Of a stretch of DNA of 29,497 nt, positions 1-6,315 are shown piece after piece. This DNA comes from GWA2-46-15 sp964551525. Lineage in GTDB: Bacteria; Patescibacteriota; Minisyncoccia; Minisyncoccales; GWA2-46-15. The DNA is taken from contig CAZKCH010000007.1 of the NCBI GenBank assembly GCA_964551525.1, positions 1 through 29,497 of the forward strand. The letters run 5' to 3'. The notes under the pieces were generated by a model. The model had not been told where the DNA came from, ran no database searches, and saw only the letters and a list, made by a program, of their open reading frames with translations. The translations under genes were made by a program, and so were the position numbers. The first letter of the stretch is position 1; each line of letters opens with the position of its first letter.

Positions 1-1024
1 CGCCGGCCAAAAGAATGCCGATTATGAATTTACCAGCCACCATCAAAAACATCGTTGCCAGCCAAGACAAAACCAAAATCTTTTTGAAAGCATCTTTGAA
101 ATAATTAGAAAACTCCTGGTATTTTTTCTCGGCAATGGCTTGAGAAAGCAAGGGGAAAACCGCCGTGCCCAAGGAAACGCCGATTAAATTCACAAAGAAT
201 CCTTGAAGATTGTTGGCGAAATAAAAAGTCGCCAAAGCCGAACTGCCAATCAACGAAGCGATAATGGTAATTACCCATAAATTCATTTGCTGACACAAAA
301 GCGCCACGGTCCGGGGAATCATTAATCCGAAAACTTTATTAATCGCTTGATGTCTAAAGTTCACCAACGGCTGCCAAACAAAACCGCATTTTATCGCCGC
401 CAAAAACTGCGAGAGGAAATAAAGGCCGGCGCCCAGAATCACGCCTAAACCAACGCCGAAAATGCCGTATCGCGGCGCCAAAACAAGAATGCCAAAGATG
501 ATGGAAAAATTATAGATAATCGGGGCTAAGCCATAAGCGACAAAACGATGGAAATATTGGAGCACGCCGGAAAAAATATTAGCCGCTCCCAAAAAAATCG
601 GACTGAGGAATAAAAGCCGGGTCAAGCCAAGCGCTGATTTTTGGATTGCTTCAGGAAAACCTGGCAACAGGATCTTGATCAACCAAGGCGCCAGAATAAA
701 AAGAATCACCGATAATAGAATAAGCAGGATTGAAAAAGCATTGAAAATATGATTGGCAATCTGCCAGGCCTCGTTTTTGTCTTTGGCAAACGACTCGGCA
801 AAAAGCGGCAAAAAAACCATGGCCAAACCGCCGGAAATCAAAAAAACATAGACCAAATCCGGGATGCGGAAAGCCGCGGCATAAATCGCCAATTCTTGGC
901 CGGTGCCGAATTGATAAGCCAGCAATTTATCCCGCACCAGCCCCAAAACCGCGCTCAAAAAAGTCGAGGCGGCCAAAATCAAGGCCGGACCGTTCATTTT
1001 TTTATCAAAAACGCCTAAAAACAT
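1..1024 (-). CDS. murJ: MurJ/MviN lipid II flippase, 3' end cut by window
   Basis: The reverse strand reads as a continuous hydrophobic protein starting MFLGVFDKKMNGPALILA and running off the left edge (341 codons seen). It has the MurJ/MviN hallmarks: an N-terminal segment with GLVRDKLLAYQFGTG, then AAAFRIPDLVYVFLISGG, and repeated membrane helices including FFVNLIGVSLGTAVFPLLS. MurJ of the MOP exporter superfamily flips lipid II across the inner membrane for peptidoglycan synthesis. The start at 1024 is supported by AAGGA about eight bases upstream. It is divergent from rnpB, with a short spacer. The family usually has about 500 residues and 14 helices, so roughly a third is missing. Family assignment is secure; nothing odd is seen. 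Confidence 0.93.
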   Translation of the reverse strand, partial: MFLGVFDKKMNGPALILAASTFLSAVLGLVRDKLLAYQFGTGQELAIYAAAFRIPDLVYVFLISGGLAMVFLPLFAESFAKDKNEAWQIANHIFNAFSILLILLSVILFILAPWLIKILLPGFPEAIQKSALGLTRLLFLSPIFLGAANIFSGVLQYFHRFVAYGLAPIIYNFSIIFGILVLAPRYGIFGVGLGVILGAGLYFLSQFLAAIKCGFVWQPLVNFRHQAINKVFGLMIPRTVALLCQQMNLWVITIIASLIGSSALATFYFANNLQGFFVNLIGVSLGTAVFPLLSQAIAEKKYQEFSNYFKDAFKKILVLSWLATMFLMVAGKFIIGILLAG

Positions 1025-1049
1025 ATTTCAATCCTTAATCTTACCCTAA

Positions 1050-1077
1050 TTGACACTGAATTTAAAGGTGTTAAAAT
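1050..1077 (+). promoter_or_regulatory. sigma-70-type promoter of rnpB
   Basis: TTGACA at 1050-1055, a 16-nt spacer, and TAAAAT at 1072-1077. A start about seven bases further on (1083-1084) coincides with the first base of the rnpB P1 stem, so promoter and RNA boundary support each other. Confidence 0.8.
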
Positions 1078-1082
1078 CAAAC

Positions 1083-1550
1083 TATTCCAGCAAGTCGGGC
1101 GACCGCCTCACATCGCAAGATATGGGGAGGAAAGTCCGAACATCTTTTCCGTCCAAAGCCTACGGGCATTATGACGGAAGAACGCTCCGGGTAACGCCCG
1201 GCTGTCGTAAGGCAAGAGGTGCGAACAGTGACGCTTTAGTCCGAAAGGACTGAGCACCCGAAAGGGTGATTCCAATAGAAATATTGGAGTGAAACGGCTA
1301 AATCCTTACGGGATGCAAGAGCAGCGTCTCTCACCCTAAGGTTTTCCAGGAAAATCCTGAAGAATTTCTGCTAAAGAGTCAAATCTTCTATGAAATTCTT
1401 GAACTAAAGGGTTCGGGACGAAAAGTTAGCTCGCTTGAGCCCGCGAGTAATTGCGGGCCTAGATAAATGATCGCCTCAACCTGCCCAAGCTTTGTTTTAC
1501 AAAGTTTATGGCGGGCGAGACAGAATTCGGCTTATTGACTTGCTGGAATA
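1083..1550 (+). ncRNA. rnpB: RNase P RNA, type A-like
   Basis: This is the catalytic RNA that trims tRNA 5' ends. The termini form a perfect 14-bp P1 helix (1083-1096 with 1537-1550). The conserved 5' core GAGGAAAGTCCG lies near 1127, and the 3' core ACAGAATTCGGCTTA starts near 1520. The two P4 strands read CCGAA and TTCGG, so the more common CCGGG/CCCGG pairs appear to have changed together. CCTAGATAAATGATCGCC near 1458 is the usual segment before the 3' core. At about 468 nt it is longer than most (350-400). The extra length lies mainly at 1330-1420. The L15 motif GGU, which pairs with tRNA CCA in many bacteria, is not found where expected before CGCTTGAGC (about 1430). No protein gene is real here. 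Confidence 0.95.
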
Positions 1551-1552
1551 CC

Positions 1553-1581
1553 AAAAAACCCGCTTCATCAGCGGATTTTTT
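1553..1581 (+). terminator. terminator of rnpB, probably bidirectional
   Basis: An A6 run, then CCGC, a 7-nt loop, GCGG, and T6. The symmetric A and T tracts would let it also end transcription of the convergent hisS operon on the other strand. Confidence 0.8.
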
Positions 1582-1604
1582 GTTTCATTGTAGCTAAAAC
1601 AGAC

Positions 1605-1638
1605 AACAACGTACAATCATTGCGATCGCAACAATTGT
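1605..1638. repeat. 34-bp repeat, copy 1 (pairs with 6275-6308)
   Basis: This 34-bp sequence is identical to 6275-6308 except at one base (1621 T, 6291 C) and has the same orientation. Its core is an imperfect palindrome: ACAAT and ATTGT flank TTGCGATCGCAA, separated by CA on each side. This copy overlaps the 3' end of hisS and supplies its last codons and the TGA stop. Confidence 0.9.
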
Positions 1639-2882
1639 ACGTATTGATCAAGAATCTTCGATTTATCTACTACAAATTGTTCTTTCGTTGCCATTTCTTT
1701 AATAACAATGGTATTTTTTTCTATCTCCTCCGGGCCGATAATGATAACAAACTTAATGCCCTTCCTGTCAGCGTATTCCAATTGTTTTTTCAATGGCGCT
1801 TTCGGGTCAGAATAAATTTCACAACTCACCCCATTCTTTCTTAATAAAGAAAATGTTGCTAAAGATCCTTTCAATAATAGCTCGTTAAAAACAGTAACTA
1901 AAACATTTCTCGATTCCTTGCCTTCTCGTTGCAATAAATTCAATTCGGAAATAACATCGCAAATCCTATCCAAGCCCATACTCGTACCCGTGGCAGGAAT
2001 ATCCGGACCACCCAATTGAGCAATTAACCTATCGTAACGGCCACCGCCGGTCACTGACCCAATTTTCGGTTCTTCCATTATTGTTTCAAAAATGGCCCCG
2101 GTATAATAAGCTAAGCCGCGAGCTAGCGTCGGATCAAACCGGAAAAACTCCTTAGGAACTCCGGATAACTCTATTAATTCCAGTATTAATTTAAGATTCT
2201 GATCAGGAACTACTACCATCAACTCCTTAAAAACATTTTCAACCAAGACATTAGTAAAACCTTTTTGGAGTAATTCTTCTTTTACCGCTGCCTCGTTTTT
2301 CTTATCTAGTTTATCAATTGACTGTAAAATAGCCTGCTGTTGTTTCGCTTCTTTTACGCCTAACTTTTCCAACATACCAAACAACACCTGACGAGAATTA
2401 ATCCTTATAACAAATTTCTCAAATTTTAATCGACGCAAAACCTCATAGACAATAGTGATAATTTCCGCATCAGCCAAAGGCGACGCCACGCCAAAAATAT
2501 CAAAATCGCATTGAGTAAATTCACGATATCTCCCCTTTTGCGGCCGATCTTCCCGCCAAACCTTTTGAATCTGATATCTTTTAAAAGGTAATTTAATTTG
2601 ATCCCGGTAAGACGCTAAGACCCGAGAAGCTGGTACAGTTAAATCGTAAATTAAACCGATATCGCGATTGCCTTTATCTTTAAAAGTATAAACCAATCTA
2701 TCTGTTTCTTGACCATATTTTCCTAAAAGCGTCTGCGTGTACTCCAAAGAAGGTGTTTCTAACGGCTCAAAGCCAAACGATTCAAAAACCTCTTTCATTA
2801 CGGAAAGAACATAATTCCTCACCTGCATCTGCTCGGGTAAGAAATCCCGAAATCCTTTTAATAATTGTGTTTTGTTGTTCAT
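1617..2882 (-). CDS. hisS: histidyl-tRNA synthetase
   Basis: Class II synthetase (421 aa, normal length) that attaches histidine to tRNA-His in the cytoplasm. Visible parts: N-terminal GFRDFLPEQ, class II motif 2 with REDRPQKGRYREFTQCDFD (110-128), GGGRYDRL (279-285), motif 3 GTSMGLDRI (299-307), and a C-terminal anticodon-binding domain from about 330. The histidine-specific motif, usually RGLDYYTG, reads ARGLAYYTG (254-262), with Ala in place of the substrate-contacting Asp. The last eight residues and the stop codon are encoded by the 34-bp repeat. It lies 4 nt after thrC, so it is the last gene of the histidine block, and tRNA-His is 2.5 kb upstream in the same orientation. No clear Shine-Dalgarno is seen. 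Identity is secure; the effect of the Asp change is unknown. Confidence 0.96.
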   Translation of the reverse strand: MNNKTQLLKGFRDFLPEQMQVRNYVLSVMKEVFESFGFEPLETPSLEYTQTLLGKYGQETDRLVYTFKDKGNRDIGLIYDLTVPASRVLASYRDQIKLPFKRYQIQKVWREDRPQKGRYREFTQCDFDIFGVASPLADAEIITIVYEVLRRLKFEKFVIRINSRQVLFGMLEKLGVKEAKQQQAILQSIDKLDKKNEAAVKEELLQKGFTNVLVENVFKELMVVVPDQNLKLILELIELSGVPKEFFRFDPTLARGLAYYTGAIFETIMEEPKIGSVTGGGRYDRLIAQLGGPDIPATGTSMGLDRICDVISELNLLQREGKESRNVLVTVFNELLLKGSLATFSLLRKNGVSCEIYSDPKAPLKKQLEYADRKGIKFVIIIGPEEIEKNTIVIKEMATKEQFVVDKSKILDQYVQLLRSQ

Positions 2883-2886
2883 GTTT

Positions 2887-3819
2887 TTAATTTTCTTTTA
2901 ATCCTGATCCGGTTAAAATTAAAACGACTTTTAATTTTTTAATCTTATCCTTAAGTTTTATTAACCCCGCCAAAGTCGCTGCGGCTGACTTTTCAACATA
3001 GATCCCCTCTCTATTTGCTAAAGCTCTGTGGGCAACTAAAATTTCTTTGTCACCAACGGAAATCATTATCCCCTTTGTTTTTTTAACCCAACCTAAAGTT
3101 AAATCCCCGTCCAACGGCTTACCTACCATCATTGCCGAGGCAATGGTCCTGGGATTATCGATCGGGTCAATTGCTGTTTTCCTTAACCAAGCCCGAGTGA
3201 TAGGATCTGCTCCTTTCCCTTGAACGCCGATGAATCTTGGTAAAAGGTTTTTTACGGCAAATCCCTCAGCAATAGCTGCTCCTAATGTTCCGTTGCCGAC
3301 AGGAACAACAAAGGCATCAAAACTAATTTTTGACCGAACAAGTTCTTCTCCCATCGATCTTTGGCCAATTCTTCTTATTTTGTAGTCACCGCACAGTAAA
3401 AAATTTTCCCTTTGTGATAATTGCTCGGCTACACCAATACATTGATCATAGTTACCATTAACCTTAATTAACTTGGCACCGCAAACCAATGCTTGGGACA
3501 GCTTGCTATTTGGCGTATCAGTCGGAACAACTACGTAACAAGGTAAATTAATCCTGGCAGCATAGGCAGCAAGACTCGCCGCCATATTACCCGTTGAAGC
3601 GCAAACCACTCCTTTTTTCTGTTTTTTCAGGGCCTGTTTAATCTCTAAAAGACTCCCCCGATCTTTAAACGAACCGGTCGGGTTCTGGTATTCTGCCTTA
3701 GCCCAAATTTCCCCTCGCCAATTCAATAATTTTTCAATATTACTCAAACGTAAAAGCGGAGTATTTCCCTCTCCCATACTTAATCGTTGGTTAACTATTG
3801 TTTTGATTCTTGTGGTCAT
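2887..3819 (-). CDS. thrC: threonine-synthase-like PLP enzyme (fold type II)
   Basis: PLP-dependent enzyme of the threonine synthase/threonine dehydratase group, 310 aa and so shorter than most ThrC (350-480). The cofactor lysine is K52 in NPTGSFKDRG. CASTGNMAASLAAYAA (73-88) is the usual threonine-synthase-like segment contacting PLP, and VPVGNGTLGAA (172-182) is the phosphate-binding glycine loop. Threonine synthase converts O-phosphohomoserine to threonine and phosphate. No homoserine kinase or other threonine gene is visible in the window, so the physiological substrate is open; a dehydratase or other beta-replacement enzyme is possible. It sits 17 nt after the ammonia-lyase gene and 4 nt before hisS, clearly one operon. 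The start at 3819 has no obvious Shine-Dalgarno. Confidence 0.8.
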   Translation of the reverse strand: MTTRIKTIVNQRLSMGEGNTPLLRLSNIEKLLNWRGEIWAKAEYQNPTGSFKDRGSLLEIKQALKKQKKGVVCASTGNMAASLAAYAARINLPCYVVVPTDTPNSKLSQALVCGAKLIKVNGNYDQCIGVAEQLSQRENFLLCGDYKIRRIGQRSMGEELVRSKISFDAFVVPVGNGTLGAAIAEGFAVKNLLPRFIGVQGKGADPITRAWLRKTAIDPIDNPRTIASAMMVGKPLDGDLTLGWVKKTKGIMISVGDKEILVAHRALANREGIYVEKSAAATLAGLIKLKDKIKKLKVVLILTGSGLKEN

Positions 3820-3836
3820 CAGATTTTTAAACCAGA

Positions 3837-5399
3837 TTATAATGGCTTCTCTAAATCTTTCGGCTGATCTAATTCTCCAATCGCTTTTTCAACCGTAGCT
3901 ACTAGTTCTCCCGATTTTATCATCTTGAAAATATCCTCGACAAAACGATACATAATCGAATCTTTACTAATATAGGGAACCTTTTGTCTAATAAGATTGT
4001 AAGCTGCCTGCACACCCTTCCCTGGCTTCAACCCTTTCTTAAAATTCAACGCCTGGCAACCAAACATCAATTCAATTGCTAAAACATACCTGGTATTGCG
4101 AAGAATTCTTTGAATTTTCAACGCCGCGTTAGTGCCCATAGAACAGTCGTCTTCTTGCCCGGCAGAAACGGGTATTGAATCAACAATGCCGGGGTAGCAA
4201 AGAATTTTATTTTCATTCACCAAAGCGGCAGAAGCGTATTGCGGCATCATAAAGCCGGAATTCAGTCCGCCCGATTCAATCAGAAAAGCCGGTAGAATTT
4301 TGCTGTAATACGGATTATTCATCCGTTCCTGACGGATTTCCGAAGCGTTGGCATATTCTTGAATCGCCTGAGCCATTGTTTCTAAAGGCATACAAATCGG
4401 CTGACCATGAAAATTACCGCCGGATAAAACTTCTTTTGTCTCTAAGAAAACAAGAGGGTTGTCTTGAGCGGCGTTTATTTCGGTTTCAAACTGTCTTTTA
4501 ACCCAAAGTAAGGCCTCGCGACCAGCGCCCAAAATCACTGGCGCGCAACGGATTGAATAACAATCTTGGACGCGCCGGGCTGGTTGAGCAAGAATTTGGC
4601 TCTTTTCCATAAGTTTTCTTAAATTCTTGGCAGAGATAATTTGTCCCTCGAATTTCCGCGCCCGAGCAATTTTATCATTCAATGCCTGCAAAACAACTTC
4701 GATTGACTCCATAGTCATGGCGCAAGCGATTTCCGAAACCTTAGCCAACTGGAGAGCGTCGTAAAGCTCAAGCGCGCCAATCCCCGCCATAAAAGTATCG
4801 CCATTTATTAACGCCAATCCTTCTTTGGCCTGTAATTTTATCAACGGAATCCCCGCTTTTTTCATCGCTAATTTACCAGACATTCTCTTGTTTTGATAAA
4901 ATACTTCTCCCTCACCAATCATGGGCAAAACCATCATCGCCAAGGGAGCTAAATCGCCGCTTGAACCAACAGAACCTTGTTCCAAAACCATCGGGGTCAC
5001 TCTCTTGTTTAACATCGTGACCAGTGTCTCTAATAAAACCGGCCGCCCGCCAGAAAAACCCGAAGATAAATAATTTGCTCGGCAAAGCATGGTCGCCCTA
5101 ACGTTTTCCTCGCTGGCAGGATCGCCAACGCCAGCGCTGTGACTAAGAATTAAATTTAATTGTAGTTGGGCGGCTTTTTCCGGGTCGATGAAAACCTGAG
5201 AGAATTCACCAAAACCAGTAGTAACACCGTATATCTTTTCTTTTTGATTAATCTTATCCTGCAAAATCTTATAGCCCTGCCGGCATTTATTTAACGCTTG
5301 TTTACCAATTTTAACCACGGCATAGTCCCGAGCGACCGCCTTTATTTCCTCAATCGTTAAACTATTACCGGTTAAAACAACTTCTTTTATTTTTTTCAT
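3837..5399 (-). CDS. hutH: histidine ammonia-lyase-type MIO enzyme
   Basis: 520-aa member of the HAL/PAL/TAL family, whose self-made MIO group removes ammonia from an aromatic amino acid (histidine to urocanate for HutH). Visible residues: Y57 in YGVTTGFG; S86-H87 in LSHSAGVG, the Ser-His pair typical of histidine-selective members; the MIO triad at 146-148 in GSVGSSGDLAPLA; YSIRC; GGNFHGQP; and QEDDCSMGT near the C-terminus. Two departures from common HutH are seen: the MIO segment is Ser-Ser-Gly instead of Ala-Ser-Gly, and QEDH is QEDD. No urocanase, imidazolonepropionase or formiminoglutamase gene is seen, so it is not part of a standard Hut pathway here. The gene starts 30 nt after tRNA-His and is followed by thrC and hisS. 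An aminomutase or other MIO lyase cannot be excluded. Confidence 0.87.
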   Translation of the reverse strand: MKKIKEVVLTGNSLTIEEIKAVARDYAVVKIGKQALNKCRQGYKILQDKINQKEKIYGVTTGFGEFSQVFIDPEKAAQLQLNLILSHSAGVGDPASEENVRATMLCRANYLSSGFSGGRPVLLETLVTMLNKRVTPMVLEQGSVGSSGDLAPLAMMVLPMIGEGEVFYQNKRMSGKLAMKKAGIPLIKLQAKEGLALINGDTFMAGIGALELYDALQLAKVSEIACAMTMESIEVVLQALNDKIARARKFEGQIISAKNLRKLMEKSQILAQPARRVQDCYSIRCAPVILGAGREALLWVKRQFETEINAAQDNPLVFLETKEVLSGGNFHGQPICMPLETMAQAIQEYANASEIRQERMNNPYYSKILPAFLIESGGLNSGFMMPQYASAALVNENKILCYPGIVDSIPVSAGQEDDCSMGTNAALKIQRILRNTRYVLAIELMFGCQALNFKKGLKPGKGVQAAYNLIRQKVPYISKDSIMYRFVEDIFKMIKSGELVATVEKAIGELDQPKDLEKPL

Positions 5400-5429
5400 A
5401 ATATTTATTAATTACTTATTTTAACCCTG

Positions 5430-5503
5430 GGTGAATGACGGGTTATGATCCCGCATTTCCGGTTTCACAAACCGGCGTCCTAGCCAATTGGACCACATCC
5501 ACC
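5430..5503 (-). tRNA. tRNA-His(GTG)
   Basis: The reverse strand folds into a full cloverleaf. The acceptor stem is GTGGATG/CATTCAC with one G-U pair, preceded by an encoded G(-1) facing C73, the tRNA-His identity pair. The anticodon arm is CCGGT-TTGTGAA-ACCGG with anticodon GTG. The D arm (GTCC/GGAC) carries the GG of the D loop. The T loop reads ATCATAA instead of TTCRANY, so the usual T54-A58 pair appears as A54-T58. The bases after C73 are CAG, so CCA is not encoded. It lies 30 nt before the hutH start. Confidence 0.93.
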
Positions 5504-5510
5504 ATTAGAA

Positions 5511-5533
5511 GGAGATTTTTTAAGAGAATCTCC
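5511..5533 (-). other. hairpin between zinc-ribbon gene and tRNA-His
   Basis: GGAGATT and AATCTCC form a perfect 7-bp stem around a 9-nt loop. There is no strong U tract, so it is more likely a processing or leader structure next to the tRNA than a terminator. Confidence 0.5.
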
Positions 5534-5550
5534 CGAAACTCCTATCCAGA

Positions 5551-5769
5551 CTACCCTGTTTCAGAGTAGCCTGCGCAGGCGCATGCTCCTGCCGGTATGT
5601 ATACTTTTTGTTTACAGTTCGAACATACTCGGTGCCCCGCCATTCTTCTGTAGACGCCGCAACGTCCACAGCGCCAGAGCTCGACCCGGAACCGGGTCTC
5701 TTTCCTGCAGTTCTCGCAAATAATCCCTACATCCTCATGTGGTTGAGGATAGCCTCCATCGTGACACAT
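5551..5769 (-). CDS. small zinc-ribbon protein
   Basis: 72-aa protein dominated by cysteine pairs: ICENCRKE, RCGRCGVYRR and VCSNCKQK, followed by ACACAG, which suggests one or two zinc ribbons. There is no membrane segment or signal peptide. The start at 5769 is supported by AGAAAGGAAAG just before the ATG, one of the better ribosome-binding sites in this window. It lies between the YerC-like regulator and tRNA-His on the same strand, preceded by two overlapping hairpins that could attenuate it. Function is unknown. Zinc ribbons of this kind bind nucleic acid or protein, and the location suggests, without proof, a link to tRNA-His or the histidine enzymes. Confidence 0.75.
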   Translation of the reverse strand: MCHDGGYPQPHEDVGIICENCRKETRFRVELWRCGRCGVYRRMAGHRVCSNCKQKVYIPAGACACAGYSETG

Positions 5770-5800
5770 ATTCTTTCCTTTCTCTTCAAAAAGAACGAAA

Positions 5801-5823
5801 GGCTTTTGCGAAAGCGAAAAGCC
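5801..5823 (-). promoter_or_regulatory. second hairpin of an overlapping pair upstream of the zinc-ribbon gene
   Basis: GGCTTTT and AAAAGCC pair, with an inner GC-GAAA-GC. Bases 5820-5823 also belong to the terminator-like hairpin 5820-5845, so both cannot form fully at once. On the minus-strand transcript it is followed by a T-rich run. Confidence 0.55.
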
Positions 5824-5845
5824 CCTTCCCTAGCGGGAAGGGGCT
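5820..5845 (-). terminator. terminator/attenuator after the YerC-like gene
   Basis: A perfect 11-bp GC-rich stem (5820-5830 with 5835-5845) around a 4-nt loop, followed on the minus strand by CTTTTCGCTTT. It lies 23 nt after the YerC-like stop codon and before the zinc-ribbon start, so it could end or attenuate transcription into the histidine genes. Confidence 0.75.
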
Positions 5846-5867
5846 GGGTTTATATGTGAAATAAACA

Positions 5868-6191
5868 TCAACGCAACCCTTTCCCGTTAGGAAAAGCTGC
5901 GTGATGATGAGAATTTAATCTTTTAAGCATTAATTTGTATCCATCCATTCCCTTATTAAGCCACTTGGAAACCCGTGCCACGGTCGTTGAGCTCAATCCG
6001 GTCTTTCCCACGATTTTAGAATAGGGTACTTTTTTCGCCAGCATTTGCGCCGCCTGCCATCTTTTGCCAAACTCAATAATCTCTTGTTCGGTCAGCAAAT
6101 CGCGCAAAAACCGAGCCACCTCGTTGGTCGTCTTTAAGCTTAAAATTGCTTCAAAAAGTTTTTTATTTGTCTTGTTATTCCAGTTTGCCAT
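5868..6191 (-). CDS. TrpR-superfamily repressor, YerC/YecD type
   Basis: 107-aa all-helical protein of the YerC/YecD branch of the Trp repressor fold. Visible are LFEAILSLKTTNEVARFLRDLLT, then TEQEIIEFGKRWQAAQML, and the helix-turn-helix VPYSKIVGKTGLSSTTVARVS (about 55-75). In TrpR this fold binds an amino acid as corepressor. From memory, YerC-like proteins in Firmicutes have been predicted to control histidine genes, which would fit tRNA-His, hutH and hisS downstream here. The gene has a near-consensus promoter, and two 16-bp palindromic boxes cover the expected transcription start and the start-codon region, which points to autorepression. The extra C-terminal tail (NSHHHAAFPNGKGLR) contains three consecutive histidines. 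Family is secure; ligand is inferred. Confidence 0.88.
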   Translation of the reverse strand: MANWNNKTNKKLFEAILSLKTTNEVARFLRDLLTEQEIIEFGKRWQAAQMLAKKVPYSKIVGKTGLSSTTVARVSKWLNKGMDGYKLMLKRLNSHHHAAFPNGKGLR

Positions 6192-6195
6192 ATCG

Positions 6196-6211
6196 CTTTA
6201 TTTAACTAAAG
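6196..6211 (-). promoter_or_regulatory. operator-like box 2 before the YerC-like start
   Basis: Minus strand CTTTAGTTAAATAAAG, with CTTTA/TAAAG arms. It is 15/16 identical to the box at 6214-6229 and 18 nt from it. It ends four bases before the ATG, covering the ribosome-binding region. Confidence 0.7.
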
Positions 6212-6213
6212 CA

Positions 6214-6229
6214 CTTTACTTAACTAAAG
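6214..6229 (-). promoter_or_regulatory. operator-like box 1 over the YerC-like transcription start
   Basis: Minus strand CTTTAGTTAAGTAAAG, a CTTTA/TAAAG palindrome immediately downstream of the -10 box, where bound repressor would block initiation. Confidence 0.7.
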
Positions 6230-6231
6230 AG

Positions 6232-6259
6232 AGTATAGCAAATCAAAAACCCTTGTCAA
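6232..6259 (-). promoter_or_regulatory. strong sigma-70-type promoter of the histidine block
   Basis: TTGACA (6254-6259), 16-nt spacer, TATACT (6232-6237) on the minus strand. This is the clearest promoter upstream of yerC, the zinc-ribbon gene, tRNA-His, hutH, thrC and hisS. Confidence 0.85.
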
Positions 6260-6274
6260 GAGCCTGAAACAACG

Positions 6275-6308
6275 AACAACGTACAATCATCGCGATCGCA
6301 ACAATTGT
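6275..6308. repeat. 34-bp repeat, copy 2 (pairs with 1605-1638)
   Basis: 33 of 34 bases match copy 1 in the same orientation. It lies between the end of the RNase HI gene and the -35 box of the yerC promoter, so the two copies bracket the histidine block. Confidence 0.9.
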
Positions 6309-6315
6309 TAGTTGT

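Noticed and set aside
749..1018. Plus-strand 89-aa open frame
   Set aside because: Antisense to the clearly coding murJ; no family resemblance.
1050..1253. Plus-strand 67-aa open frame
   Set aside because: It lies inside the RNase P RNA and starts within its promoter; the RNA structure explains the sequence.
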